From Acanthaster planci (Eukaryota; Echinodermata; Asteroidea; Valvatida; Acanthasteridae), in NCBI RefSeq assembly GCF_001949145.1, contig NW_019091505.1, positions 194,059 through 258,058 of the forward strand: DNA of 64,000 nucleotides. Direction: 5' to 3'. A model generated the notes under the pieces. It was not told the origin of the DNA, did no database searches, and saw nothing but the letters and a program-made list of their open reading frames with translations. Shown here in pieces: positions 24,317 to 36,400 of the stretch. Each line of letters opens with the position of its first letter. Position 1 is the first letter of the stretch. Made by a program: the position numbers and the translations under genes.

Positions 24317-26271
24317 GTAAAAATTATCCCGAGAGACGCTTATTGCATCTCCATGACAATCATTTATAGATATTCCCAAGTGAGCAAGTGGCGTCTTGAT
24401 GTTACTTCCTGCTTTTAACTGTCCTTTCATTTGACGTAAACGTTAGGTCTATCTGGTCATACAAATGAAATCGAAACTTATTATGATAAACAGGGAATCC
24501 GTCAACAGGTTACAGCTGGAGGGGCCGTGAGAATATGATTCCGTAAGTGGAGGCAATTCACCAGGGGAAATCAATCAATTTAGTACCTCAACAAACCAGG
24601 TCCTTCAAAAATAGAAACGATTGCTCTGACCGACAAACTCAACGGACCTTGATTTTAATACAATCATTTGCTTAGAAAAATATAAATACACTGATGTATT
24701 TTTCCAGAGGAAAGCCAATTTTTGCCGAACCTAGTGTTCATCTGTAGTGTATGCTTTACCTTTATTTAACCCAAATCACATTTCAACAAGTCCAAAAATG
24801 AGGAAAAAGCAGTCCTCAAGGATATTCAAAATAAATTTACGAATTACAAATTTAAGATCCTGGCTACAGATCTATCTAATACATAAGTGCACTTGCTATT
24901 TTGAACATGATACACCATACATTTCTCAATACTTTGTCTGTGACCTTTTTACTCCTCCCAAAAATTGCCAAGTTTTGGAGGCTGCGCGTGTGTGTGTAGG
25001 TGGGGGGGGAGCGAATTTCAACTTCTTCCCAGCTTAACGCGACAGCGCCCCCACTCTAGATTTTTTGTACGATCAGTGCAAAATTTTATTTCATCTATTC
25101 CATGAAGTACGCCCTCAATCGTGTTATCTTGATTAATGAGCAAATCCATTATATAGAAGGGATGCTCAGTCTGATTTCATGATTGTCATTCAGTCACAAA
25201 TCACAGGAAAGATTGAAAATTGCCTGCAAAAAATTGATTCCTCCCAGTTCTAAATCAAATAAAAGGGGAATCTCAGTTACAGCGACAAAGTGTAGGTTTA
25301 TCTTGCTTCACAAAGCACTTTATGCTGGATTTACGTATGCCATACCTAATGAGTAATGGGTTCTCCCGTCCTCGGAAGATGATAATAAAACACCATGTGG
25401 TGAACGTTTGATCAACTATCGCGATGCAAACTTTGCCAAGTGTTGTACATGTACCGAGTGTGGTGGTGCGGAGATTTGACACTGTCACGATTCGTGATTC
25501 ATGTATTTCTCCACTATCCTCATCTTTTGGTAGAGATAGAGTAATTTTTTTTGTACACAAGAATGAGTCTTTGACGATACGCTTCTCCGACAATTTTCGA
25601 GAAGCAGGCAGGCGTAACTCGTTCAACTCGGCCAACTTCACGATCGACGTGTTCCAATTTCCATCACTTGTTTTTCCACCGGAATCGCTCAGTCTTCATG
25701 TAGAATTCTGTATTGTACGAAAGAAATTACTGGACAGGACGCCATTTGACTTGTATAATGAGAGTTTTTTCGACAAGTTGCAGATTTTTGCTGTGGTTTC
25801 TACTCGCACAAGAAAGATCTCAATTCCTTCATTCTCTTTAACCTTGAAGTTGACGGACAGCGATTCTGCACAACTCACGGCGTGTGACTGAAACCTGTGA
25901 AGGGTGCGCGCTTGCAGATTTCGAGTCGTGCTGCCGGAATTTCGTGTGGTCACTTTTTTATCCTGAAAGCAAATAGCTTTTGTCAGCTTTAATCCTACTG
26001 TTCAACACCTGACTTGAAGTGTTTTGTGAGGTATTGTGTGTAGTTCTTCCATGGCTAGCAGGTGCCTCAGACTAGAGTCCCCTGCTGTGTTACTCCATTG
26101 TTAAAATGCGCCAACTTTTTCGTACAGTAGTGTCATCAAAGCATACAAATACTGTTTGAGGATATCTTGGCTTTAATCAGTTTTCCAGTATTTCAGTACT
26201 TTTTACTGCTGCATCCATGACACTTTGCTTGCCAGTGGTTTCATGATTGTAATTTTTGTTAAGAGATCATC
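24317..26271. other. Upstream flank of the GAP gene, no supported coding exon
   Basis: This holds the likely 5' untranslated sequence and perhaps promoter of the GAP gene, but no TATA box or start site stands out. A 155-codon + strand frame (25424-25891) is notable because it lies 380 bp before the GAP start codon on the same strand. It has no recognised domain, and minus-strand frames overlap it. One TACATGTA is at 25446-25453. AG dinucleotides preceded by pyrimidines occur near 26238 and 26262, so the exon holding the GAP start could begin there. Confidence 0.4.
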
Positions 26272-27300
26272 ATGAGTATAGCTGGGCATAAAAGGGATGT
26301 CCTGGTTACCAGCTCTCTATCCCGTGTGGATAGTGGGTGTGATCGTGGATCTCTCACCTCAAAGAGGGGTGAAGAGGGAGACTCAACTCTGCCCTTTTAC
26401 ATGGGAGACATGGGTAGCAGTCTTCCCAACATGTCCAAAACCTCCAAGACTTTAAGTAGATCCTCGGATTCACAGAGTTCTAGTTTTTACAATTCTCCGG
26501 ACATGAGCCCCAAGACTGATCAGGTTTTTAAATTTGACCTCATCGGACCTGGCTCCAAAAAGATTGGCTATACTGTATGCACGAGCTCTAGCACAAGTAA
26601 GCTGTTGCAGCGACCTAAGCCCAAGCCTGTCGTGAGTTTGTCGGGGGATTCTTCACCAACTGGACCCCATAAATTTCTCCGCGAGTCTCGCAGTCTGGAT
26701 CGCGAGGATGAAACGGACCGGTTTCCTGAACCCCGTCGATTGCAACGTCAAGAGACCTTTGATTCCTCTGCAAGCAGTGTGCAAGCCCTCCAAGACAAAA
26801 TAACCAATAATAATTTAATTGGCAGGCCCCCCCTGCGCACTGCAAGGTCATTTGATTTCGGTTACCAGAGTGCAAATGGTGGGGACTCGCAGAACAGTTT
26901 ACAGCCCCCGAGCGGTAGTGACTCGCTGCAAGTGATAAATACTGCCAAAGTAGCTCCATCGCCAGCAACTAAACGTAGGATAAACTACTTTCAGAAACTT
27001 GCATCAAGTGTTTTGTCTGGTAGTCGTTCATCATCATCGGGACCTTCCAGTCCACGAGAACGCAAGTCCACCAGTGGGTCAGGGGAGTCTCTATCAGGTC
27101 TGCCTAGCAGCCCTGATCACACCAGTAGTGATGAAGGGGGTTTCACTGATGCCTTTTCCCCGCCTTCTTCTCCTACAGTTATGCACAAAGGCCGGCAGAG
27201 TAGCTCGCCGAGTAGTAAGTTCATGCCAAAGAAGATTTGGCGGACCAAATCCAAGCCGCAGTCCAGCTCACCTACTGTCACCACACTCTGGAATCCAGAG
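26272..27300 (+). CDS. ARHGAP6: ARHGAP6/36-type RhoGAP, first coding exon (N-terminal region, partial)
   Basis: It encodes the N-terminal 343 residues of a Rho GTPase-activating protein. The family stimulates GTP hydrolysis by Rho-type GTPases, and human ARHGAP6 acts on RhoA and actin organisation. The ATG is preceded in frame by TAA at 26260-26262 and has A at -3. The region is Ser/Pro-rich and predicted disordered. Features in order: Ser-rich stretch 55-75; VFKFDLIGPGSKKIGY at 85-100, loosely like an FHFDYEVPLGRGGLKK block I recall in human ARHGAP6; basophilic kinase or 14-3-3-like sites RESRSLD (about 137-143), RLQRQETFD (about 156-164) and RTARSFD (about 189-195); a basic patch KRRINYFQKL (about 234-243); and a basic end KFMPKKIWRTKSK before TLWNPE. 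The exon ends GAG|GTAAGT, phase 0, and the frame runs only nine more codons into the intron. Family assignment rests mainly on joining to the second exon. Assignment to ARHGAP6 rather than an ancestral ARHGAP6/36 gene is by similarity only. Confidence 0.85.
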
Positions 27301-30300
27301 GTAAGTGACTGTTTCATTATAACTCTTTAATTCTACAAACCCACCGTACACTGTACTTTTAGCTTTTCAAAATCTGGCATCCTATGTGCCAGGATTGGAT
27401 GAGATTCAGAACTGTAATGCCCAGCCAGTGTTGAATTTGTCATGTTTAATGTCCCTAGGTTTGGTGTACCATGCATTGCAGGTGGATTTTATTGCATTTG
27501 TTTATTTGCAGGTTTCCAGCTGAACCACTTCAGCTTAAGTAAATAAATAAGTTTATTTAAAGAAACAGGTTCACAGAATTGGAAGTAACAATTTAAACAG
27601 AAATTATTAGGGTGTCATTATTAAAATGGATACATTTGACCATTAATTTTGTTTTTTCCTCAGAACTTGAATATATAGCATGATGTAAATGCAGCAATGG
27701 AATTTCATAGTTAATTCAAAAAGGAAGATAACTTTCATGCCTGTATGCTCTCACGAGTTCCAACAGACTACTATCTTCGTTGACAGACACTTTGACCATG
27801 AAATATGGCATTTCCTTGCCATTTGTTTCATTTTCATATTTTTCCCAGTTCATTGATGTTGACTATGTAAACTGAAAGTAAACATTGCTTACTCATTCTG
27901 AAATTAACAGTGCTTTAAAATAACCTTGAGTCTAACAAATTGGTCTGTTTTATCAACCTGCATGATTTTTTCTCTCAGTAGGAAATTACCTTGAAACTTG
28001 TTATCGAGCAGATAAGATAATTTGCCGTTACTTCCTCTTGAATGAATTTACTGTGTGATCTTAAAAAAATCAATGAAATGATTGACCTTAGTCCAACCAA
28101 AACCCCTTTCTAAACAACGCATACAGTAAGGAGATTCGGGCTCTGCAGGCACTGTAAGACTTTTGAAGATTTGTATTTGGCAAACACCTCAAAGGAAAAC
28201 ATTATTATGCCAGAGTTAACTCCACTGTTCCCAGCCATCGCTGCATCATTATGGAATTAGTGGCCCTTCTCCCCAAAGCTGCCTGATACCCGCAAACAAA
28301 ACAAAAGGAAAGTAAAGATTGGAAAAATACAAACCGGTTGATCCAGTCCTTCAGAACCACGCTTTCTTTGATCATTAGCGCCTCCATGCAAAGAGAGACA
28401 ACATTGATTTCTTCATGCTATTATGCATTGTTGGGCAGTGTCTACTGAGACTTATGTCCACTGGTTATTCTGAATGGTCTGAATGGTCAGTTGAAGGCAT
28501 TGCTTGGGGCGTTATTGGGGTCTATGGACTGACCAAGGTTAGGATGTGAGAGGTCACTCATGTACATGTATTCAGGCCTACAGGGCATTTACATATAGGA
28601 AGTAACAACTTGCATCACATGATGGCCTTTATATAAAACTAAGCTAAGTACGTACTGGTACATTATTTTGGCTGTTGGAATTCTGAATATTTTTAAGGTC
28701 TCTCTGAAGTTAGCCTTTGAAAAGAGTAACACATTTAAAAGCACAGTTTGCCTTTATAGCTCTCAGAAAATGCATAGAGTCATGTACATTCATAATTTTC
28801 AAACAACGAGACTTCACGTTTATTGGAATATTTTCTTAACTTGCATTTTGATGCAAACTTTTAAAAGGTCGTCGCCCTCAGATATTTGTTCTTGTTGCTT
28901 TTACTCCGTTAAAACTCATTGTAACACCATGAAATTAATAGGAAACTATCAGAAATAGTCTTGCAGGCTCCTCAAGTCCTTTCATGTTATAGACAGAGGC
29001 ACATCCAGTTTAGCTGATATGACATCAAACAAGAAAATTTGAATCTGAGGATAAAGATTTTGTCTGTCATTGGAAATGCCTTGATGTTTTGCTCTGCTCT
29101 ATGAAATGAAGACCAAATCAAATACTATTGGTGTCTTGATTGATGAGAGTGGCAAAATAACATTGTAGATTTTTGACAATTTGATTATGAGGCCAGTAGC
29201 CCACCACTTTATCAATAACTGTTGATAATAAAAAGTGTTATCAAGCCATTGGCCTGGTATACAGCCTGAAAGTAGAAAGGTCACGCAGCGAGCTTCCTGA
29301 ACCCTCCCTATGGGGATTTTACATTGGGCCGTCCTATCACGTTCGGTAGTTTTTGGACGAATAATGCCTAGCTGAAATCACCCCATGAAACACTTGTGTT
29401 GGAATTTTACCTTTATCTTCTGTCCTTTAGTAATGTTTAGGAGAAGTCACCTGGAGATGGCTAAAAACCAAATTTTATTAATGACCTTTCATGTCCAACG
29501 ATATCGCACCTACAAGTTTGTCTCCTTGTTCATGCATGTTTGTTTTCACTCCCTGTGCTTTCGTGGAAATGAGGTTGTACAGCGTTGCAAAGATATACCT
29601 ATGTGTATCTGCAGTCTATGGGTTCCAGATTTCGTTGAGTTGACATCACATAGTTGTTGTCAGCAAAGGTTAGGTAAAATATCAGAACCTTTCATAAAAG
29701 TAGAATATTGCTTTAAGTTTATTACCTTATAAATTATAAAAGTATGTAAAATATTTTGATCTGTTTTTATTTTGGCTTTGACCGACAGACTACCATAAAA
29801 TTTCAAACTGTACATGTTCATCTGCGGGGGGGTCAATTTTTGGCAGGATATTTCTCTTTAAGGTCAGGTGATTTTTCAGTTTCTATAAATTGATATACTG
29901 GCAAATATTTTCCAAAGCCCCCTATCTTAGTTGGATTTTTTCAAGAAGAAACTGAACAAAAAAATATTACAAATTCTGAAATCGTTGCACGTTATTTTTC
30001 TTGTCCAAGGGTTCCGGAAGCATGCCATCAGGGGCCAACTTTCAGGCTCTATTGATTTCAAATTTTACAAAGTCCTCAGCAACATTCAAATTGGCCCCAA
30101 TGCGACACTGTCATGACACATACCTCCTCTATCTCCGGGCGGTAATGAACACGTTACCCCACTGGGAATTTATCCCATAAGGCCATGCGGCTTCTCTACT
30201 CCAATCAGAATGGATCTGTATAATTACATCTATCAATTATTGAATTGTTTCCTCTGTAAGTGTAGTAACCAGTATCCCTTGGGAGACTGTGTTTTTCCTT

Positions 30301-30809
30301 CATTAACATTTCATTAGGGAATGCATGTACATTAAGTTGATCTTTCAAGTTCTTTCTGTTTGAATATTTTTGTTTTTTGTACTACATGTATTTGTCACAC
30401 TTTCTTTTTGTCCCACTTTTAGATCTTTAACAGCTAATGAAACATTACATACTTTGCCATTAAAAATCACAACAGTGAAAGATTCCCACAAAGCCTGACC
30501 TTTTTGGAGCTTTTGGTTACAATACTTTGCAGGCAAGATATATGTGCTTAACCTCAAAAATAAATCAATAGCTTGAAATCATGCCAAAGTCAATCCTTTA
30601 TTCCGGGCTTGCTGCCTAGTGGTCATTCCCTTACAATTCCTATTTACATGTACTTTGCACCCTGCATTTCCAGCTCCTTACAATAGCACCACCCATCTTG
30701 TCCTGTCAATCCAAATTTGAACGTTCCTTCAACCTTTCTCCAGTTGCCTTTTGTCACATCCTGAAACTCAAGATGCTGAACACACAAGAGAGTGTTCAGG
30801 ATGGAAAGA
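27301..30809 (+). other. Intron 1, 5' part
   Basis: It begins with the consensus donor GTAAGTGACT. Composition is AT-rich, with more T than A on the + strand. No exon-like frame with both splice signals was recognised. Near 27541-27562 an AT-rich inverted repeat TAAATAAA...TTTATTTA occurs. TACATGTA palindromes occur at 28563, 30383 and 30645. Confidence 0.75.
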
Positions 30810-31260
30810 NNNNNNNNNNNNNNNNNNNNNNNNNNNNNNNNNNNNNNNNNNNNNNNNNNNNNNNNNNNNNNNNNNNNNNNNNNNNNNNNNNNNNNNNNNN
30901 NNNNNNNNNNNNNNNNNNNNNNNNNNNNNNNNNNNNNNNNNNNNNNNNNNNNNNNNNNNNNNNNNNNNNNNNNNNNNNNNNNNNNNNNNNNNNNNNNNNN
31001 NNNNNNNNNNNNNNNNNNNNNNNNNNNNNNNNNNNNNNNNNNNNNNNNNNNNNNNNNNNNNNNNNNNNNNNNNNNNNNNNNNNNNNNNNNNNNNNNNNNN
31101 NNNNNNNNNNNNNNNNNNNNNNNNNNNNNNNNNNNNNNNNNNNNNNNNNNNNNNNNNNNNNNNNNNNNNNNNNNNNNNNNNNNNNNNNNNNNNNNNNNNN
31201 NNNNNNNNNNNNNNNNNNNNNNNNNNNNNNNNNNNNNNNNNNNNNNNNNNNNNNNNNNNN
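30810..31260. other. Assembly gap (451 N)
   Basis: A continuous run of N bases. Translations spanning it are artefacts. True length and content are unknown, so the intron length given here is approximate. The sequence on both sides is ordinary intronic DNA. Confidence 0.99.
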
Positions 31261-33394
31261 TGTTAATAGTGTATCCCAGCATGCAATTCCCAGAGGATGG
31301 ACAGACTTGAAGGAAGAGAGGAGACTTTGTTGCCAAGGAGCCTTGTGAAGGATGTCCCTGGTTCAGGTTTCATAGCAAGAAAAGGGCTGGAAGGAACTGA
31401 CACCTGTCTTGGAGGAACTGGAATTGAAGAAACCAAAAATGAAGGAAACATTCAAAATGACATTTGACAAATTCCTTGGTTGACTGATTTACTGAAAATA
31501 TGCATTGGCCAGAAATGGGATAGCACTAGTAAATTTATGCTACGTAGGCATTCCAAAAGCTGTGAAATGTCTCATTCTTGGACGGAATTTTTGAATAGTG
31601 TTATTCTGAGCTGTCCACATTAATGTAACTATAAAACTGCTGTGGTTGGTTTGATTCTGATTCTTGTTTGTTTCTCTTTTATGTTTAGGTATATTTGTGT
31701 AGATAGCTTAAACCCCCAATGGCAAGTCACAGTTATTCAAATTGCTACAGTTGTCAGGCCAGCATATGTGTTGGCCTGGCCGCCTGGCCAATAACACCCT
31801 GTGCATTGTGGGCCAGGTTCCTCGACAGCCGCTTGTTATTCCAAACGGCCAGTTTTGCCCACGGAGATGTTTTTCTTTATTTCAGAAAAGAAAAATCAAT
31901 ATTGCCTGCCGAAAGAGGTGACGGCGGTGACATTTTACGCAGGAGAGTGAATCGACGCAAGGCGGTTAGCTTTATACCATCTGCATATTGCTAACTAAAT
32001 TGTAATTTTTGTCTATTGGATTCTGCTGGCATTAGCTGGGCCTGCAGTCTATAGAACTAAGGCAAAATCCACTCTTCAAAAGAATACTTGAAACCTGTTT
32101 TTCTTGTATTTTGGGCCTTGTAGAATTTTCCAGTGGTCCTCCCTTGTGGTAATTGTTTTCAGGCAATGGCTGGGCAGTCACTGGATTGGAATTTCAATCA
32201 GTTGAGATACCTTCTCTCGGTTGGTTTACCTGGCTGAATACTTAAAAAAAAACACTTTCTGTTAGTCAATGAAGTTAAGCAGGTGTGACTGCTCAATGTT
32301 TTGTTTGGATTGTAATTCCAGAGTTTTAATTACAACAGGAACAAATTTCTCCCAAATTATTGATGATTTGTGGCAGGTTTCAAGCTATTTTTTATATACT
32401 AGCCTTCACAGTTTTGTAGCCAAATACCTTTTTATGCACTGGTGTTTCTTTTTTCTTTCCATTTGCTTGAGATTACAATGGCAATTGATGGGAACCCTCG
32501 CATGTTAAAACATTGCTTCAAGTGAATGAAGTCATACATGTAAGATGTACACTTGCTACATGCAATTCTCATAGCAGGAGGGTGACAATTTCCTTCAGTT
32601 TTTTTTTTTTTGATTATCTGTCTGCATTATGTATGCTGTTCGTTAATTGAATCATTCATGTGTGGAGGAGAAAAAGCTTGATGCATCCATCCCTTTGTTT
32701 TCATTTCATTAGATTGTGACTACATGTATATGTGCATGAATAATTGAAATCAGATTCGTGGATGAGACCAGACTCCAGGTTTGCTGTTGCCCATGCAGTG
32801 CAGAACATAAATTCCTCTTACCATTGGTTCCAATGAGCACCTTGGCCATTGGTAAACATGTAATCCAATTGAATTGCTGGTCCTTTTGTTTGTGGCGCTC
32901 ATGTTGTTCAAACAGCTTGCATCCCTGATAATGAAGCTACATGCATTAGCAAGAAGTGGACATGTTCAGTAGATGTTTGGTTCAGGTTAGGGGGTAGGGT
33001 GGGACATGTACCTTCAGGCTTTGCACGTTGACCATGAAAGTTGGCAACTGTCAGGATGTTTATCAAATCCATTCATGCGGAAGTCAATGAACCTCCAAGG
33101 CTGGCTCAGTTTTTGATTTATGATTTTTTTTTTCATGAGTTGGCAGATTTTTAGTTTGTATGATGACCAGTTTTGGGCAATTCCTACCTCTATACTATAA
33201 TCAACTAGGATTTTCTATCATTCTATTTCTATCAGGTATGATGGCAATTGTATCCATGGTTGTATTCTAAGGCTTACAGGGGGTAGATTGTTTGAAAAGT
33301 AGGCTGTTAGACTACAAAAATGACTAATGTGTAATGAGGTTGCTAGCTTTACACTTCTTTTTGATGTTAAGGTGCCACCTTACGTGTACATGTG
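31261..33394 (+). other. Intron 1 segment with a GC-richer patch at about 31740-31980
   Basis: The patch at 31740-31980 stands out from the AT-rich intron. It carries an inverted pair CAGGCCA...TGGCCTG (about 31754-31777) and several CpGs, and includes a 91-codon + strand frame (31719-31994) without recognisable domains or clear splice sites at both ends. It could be a conserved non-coding element or an unrecognised alternative exon. TACATGTA occurs at 32535 and 32721. The rest is featureless. Confidence 0.35.
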
Positions 33395-33427
33395 TGATTA
33401 TTTTTTCATTAAATGAAAAAATAATCA
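33395..33427. repeat. 33-bp perfect AT-rich palindrome
   Basis: The arms TGATTATTTTTTCATT and AATGAAAAAATAATCA are perfectly complementary, 16 bp each, with a single A between them. It could extrude as a cruciform or form a strong hairpin in the intron RNA. Perfect pairing suggests a recent origin or ongoing correction. It carries no recognised binding motif. Confidence 0.85.
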
Positions 33428-36400
33428 AACTACACAATGTTTTAAATTTCTTTTTAAATCAATTTGAAATACATGCACAAAGCAGAACAATTACAAGGAT
33501 GATAGTTGTGTTTCATTGTTGAAATTATGTAGAATCTCATGGATAAGGCACGGTAAGGTTTTTTTTTAATAATACCGGTATGTAAGACTGTGTGATGTAG
33601 ACATTGGTGGTAATGCTGTAGGCAGAGTGCTGAACACACGCAATGGTAGGCAGAGCCTGTTATCCAATGCACACACAATAAGATGACGGTGGCAGAAGCA
33701 CGCAGTTTATTCAGTCAACATGAACTTCAGTTATACTTGAGAAAAATGGGGTCAAAATCATAATGCATAATTTGGGGGATGGCGGTATTGATATATAGTG
33801 GTAATGCAGTTGTGTACATAACGGTTCTCTTTAGAATTTATGTACAAGTCCCATGTCACTTTTGTGTTAGCAGGCTCACTTACATGATAAAGCAGCATTT
33901 CTAGTGGTTTTGTGAAGTGTTTGGGATAACCCAAGGTCCCGTCTATGAATTTAATATCGCTGGTCATGAATAGAAATAAACACAGTGTCATAAACTGGGG
34001 CTCTCATGCACTTTTGTGCACACATGTGGTTCAAAGTCTCTTGAAATATGGGTTAAAATTTTGCACCTGCACCTGGCAATGTACTGTACATGTACATGCT
34101 GGAATCAGTGTTGTGCTCATTTGATCTCTTTACAGAAAGAATTAATTTTTGAGAACACTTTGTGAAAGGTTTCCTCATAGACCTTAGGGTATTTATTTTA
34201 TCATCGCAGATTTGGATGGATATCTCAAAGTATTATAATACGTACTATACACATTCCATCTTTGATCATATCAATCTAAACATGGTGCAAATCAGATGTT
34301 TTGAAATGGGGCTTAAGGAAATGTAGACAGAAAATCAATTTTGTATTATACTGAGAAAGGAATAATTTATCTATGGAACCTTCTTACAAAATACCGTAAA
34401 TATGATTAATGGAATAAGATTGAAAATTGTAAAAATAAAAATCTTCCTCTGCCTTTTTGAAATTCTCAGAAGATGTTGCAAACTCTTCTAGTTCCCAACG
34501 TTCTGTTGATTTCTAGAGACTGGATCAATTTACTTAACAGCCTACGTGATGTATTCCTGACCCCCCTCCGTCACTTGCCGCTGTGACTGAACAAATTTCC
34601 GCTAAATGAAATGAGAATTCCGAGCTCATTTATTTCAAGCTGTCCAGGCTTGAAATAATAGTTGTTTGTTCAGAGTCTGCCGACTAGAGACCAAGTCTGA
34701 TGACAAAGTGCCCTAAAATTGACAGCCCCGCACCGAGGTTATAGATTTGTTCAGAGAAAGAGGCTTTGGAAATGTAATTTTGCATTTGTCCTGTAAGCCT
34801 CTGTCAAGTTATAAATAGGGAGAAAAAAGGGGGGAAATATTTCATTTAAACATATTGTAGTAGGCAGTGGCTTGTTTTCTTTGCGACAGTAGGGTTCAAT
34901 TTGAAGTTTTTTTGCATTTTCCTTCTTTCCTCATTTTAGATTTAATTGATTGAATATTATTGTTTAGTTGGTGTGTAGGTTGAGTGAAAAGGGATTGAAG
35001 GAGAACTTACATGTAAATGTAAATTGAGTGGGTCTAACATTTGTGTCAATTTTGGATTCAATGTACAATCAAGTCGACACTGCATGGCTTTTATGGAGTT
35101 CTTTACGTTCATGTAGAAGACAGATGCGACGAACTTCGTGTATTGACTTAAGTTAAATGCATACATCACCAACCTCTAACATTATACACTGTACCAGAAA
35201 TACATATATTTACAGAGAGAGTTGCGACATAAGTGTCTCAATTGTTGGAACCAAAATGGTGGATTATGCGTCAGTGCACATGGACAGTTAGCACACAATG
35301 GCTACATGCTGTACTGCACACCTAATGAACAGCTATTGCAGTTGAAAAGTGTCTGAGGTTGGTACTACTTTCTCTGGAGACAGTTCTGCATTATACATTA
35401 CACTTCTAGAATCATGCTGAGAAATCTTGGATCACTGTTGCCTTAGTAACCAAAGTAATCCAGCACAACTGTGAGGTTTTACCCTCCAAAATGTTTTAAT
35501 GTTATTTTTTAATCAATGACTGCAAATGGCAATGTCTGTCTTTTTCCTTTTTTTGTTTATTTTGTCCAATATGACATAAATTGGGTAAATTTCTCATGAT
35601 CAAAGTCACATCTGACAAAGATTGAGCATTGGCCCAGTTTCTGTAAGAACTACATGTACAACTTAACCACCTCTTCAATCATATCAGAAGGCTAGCAGTC
35701 ACTGCAGGTAGCATGCCATGTCAAGATTATCCTCATAGGGCTATGGTCATAATGACCCCGTCTGTTAATCTTCAAAGGGCCACAGGCCTGTGGATGCTGA
35801 CAACCGAATTCTTGGAGTCAGGTACTGTATGGAATAACAGAGGTAGTCAAGCCACAAACCTGGCTATTGTGAACGAGAATGCAATGTAATGAACTATAAA
35901 ACTAGTTAGATTGAGCCCTAGCTTTTTGACCCTGTGAAAAACAAAAAAGTGTTGAAACGTGCTTGTTGATGTGTCCTGTGGTATCTCCCTTCATGTTTTC
36001 TGTTGTAACTTTGCTAAATGGAAGAGTATCTAAACAAGACATCATTTTAGCAAACAATATCAAGTAAGGTTTCTCATTGATGCAGTGCAGACTGCATGTT
36101 CTGTGTGAATTTCAACCTAGCCTTTATATGTGCAGATGTACAGTTAATATGTGAACCCTTTTTGATGATTTTCTGATTTATAACTAATAGTGCACTTCAT
36201 TCCATGGCAACAGACTTATCTCAAGACACGCTGCAGATCTTTACTAAGAGAGATGGCTCATTATAATGCTGGTGGCGTGTGCATATTTGTCGGACAACAG
36301 CATCATATCGATGTGTTGGTCAATTTCCTCTATGATTTCTCCTACTCCAGATTTCTGCAATTTGTTTACATAGGCCCAGGGTCATTGATTTTTCAAACAC

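Noticed and set aside
30644-31348. Open frames of 170-230 codons on both strands across 30644-31348
   Set aside because: They run through the N gap; the unknown residues are not evidence of coding sequence, and the real flanking parts are short.
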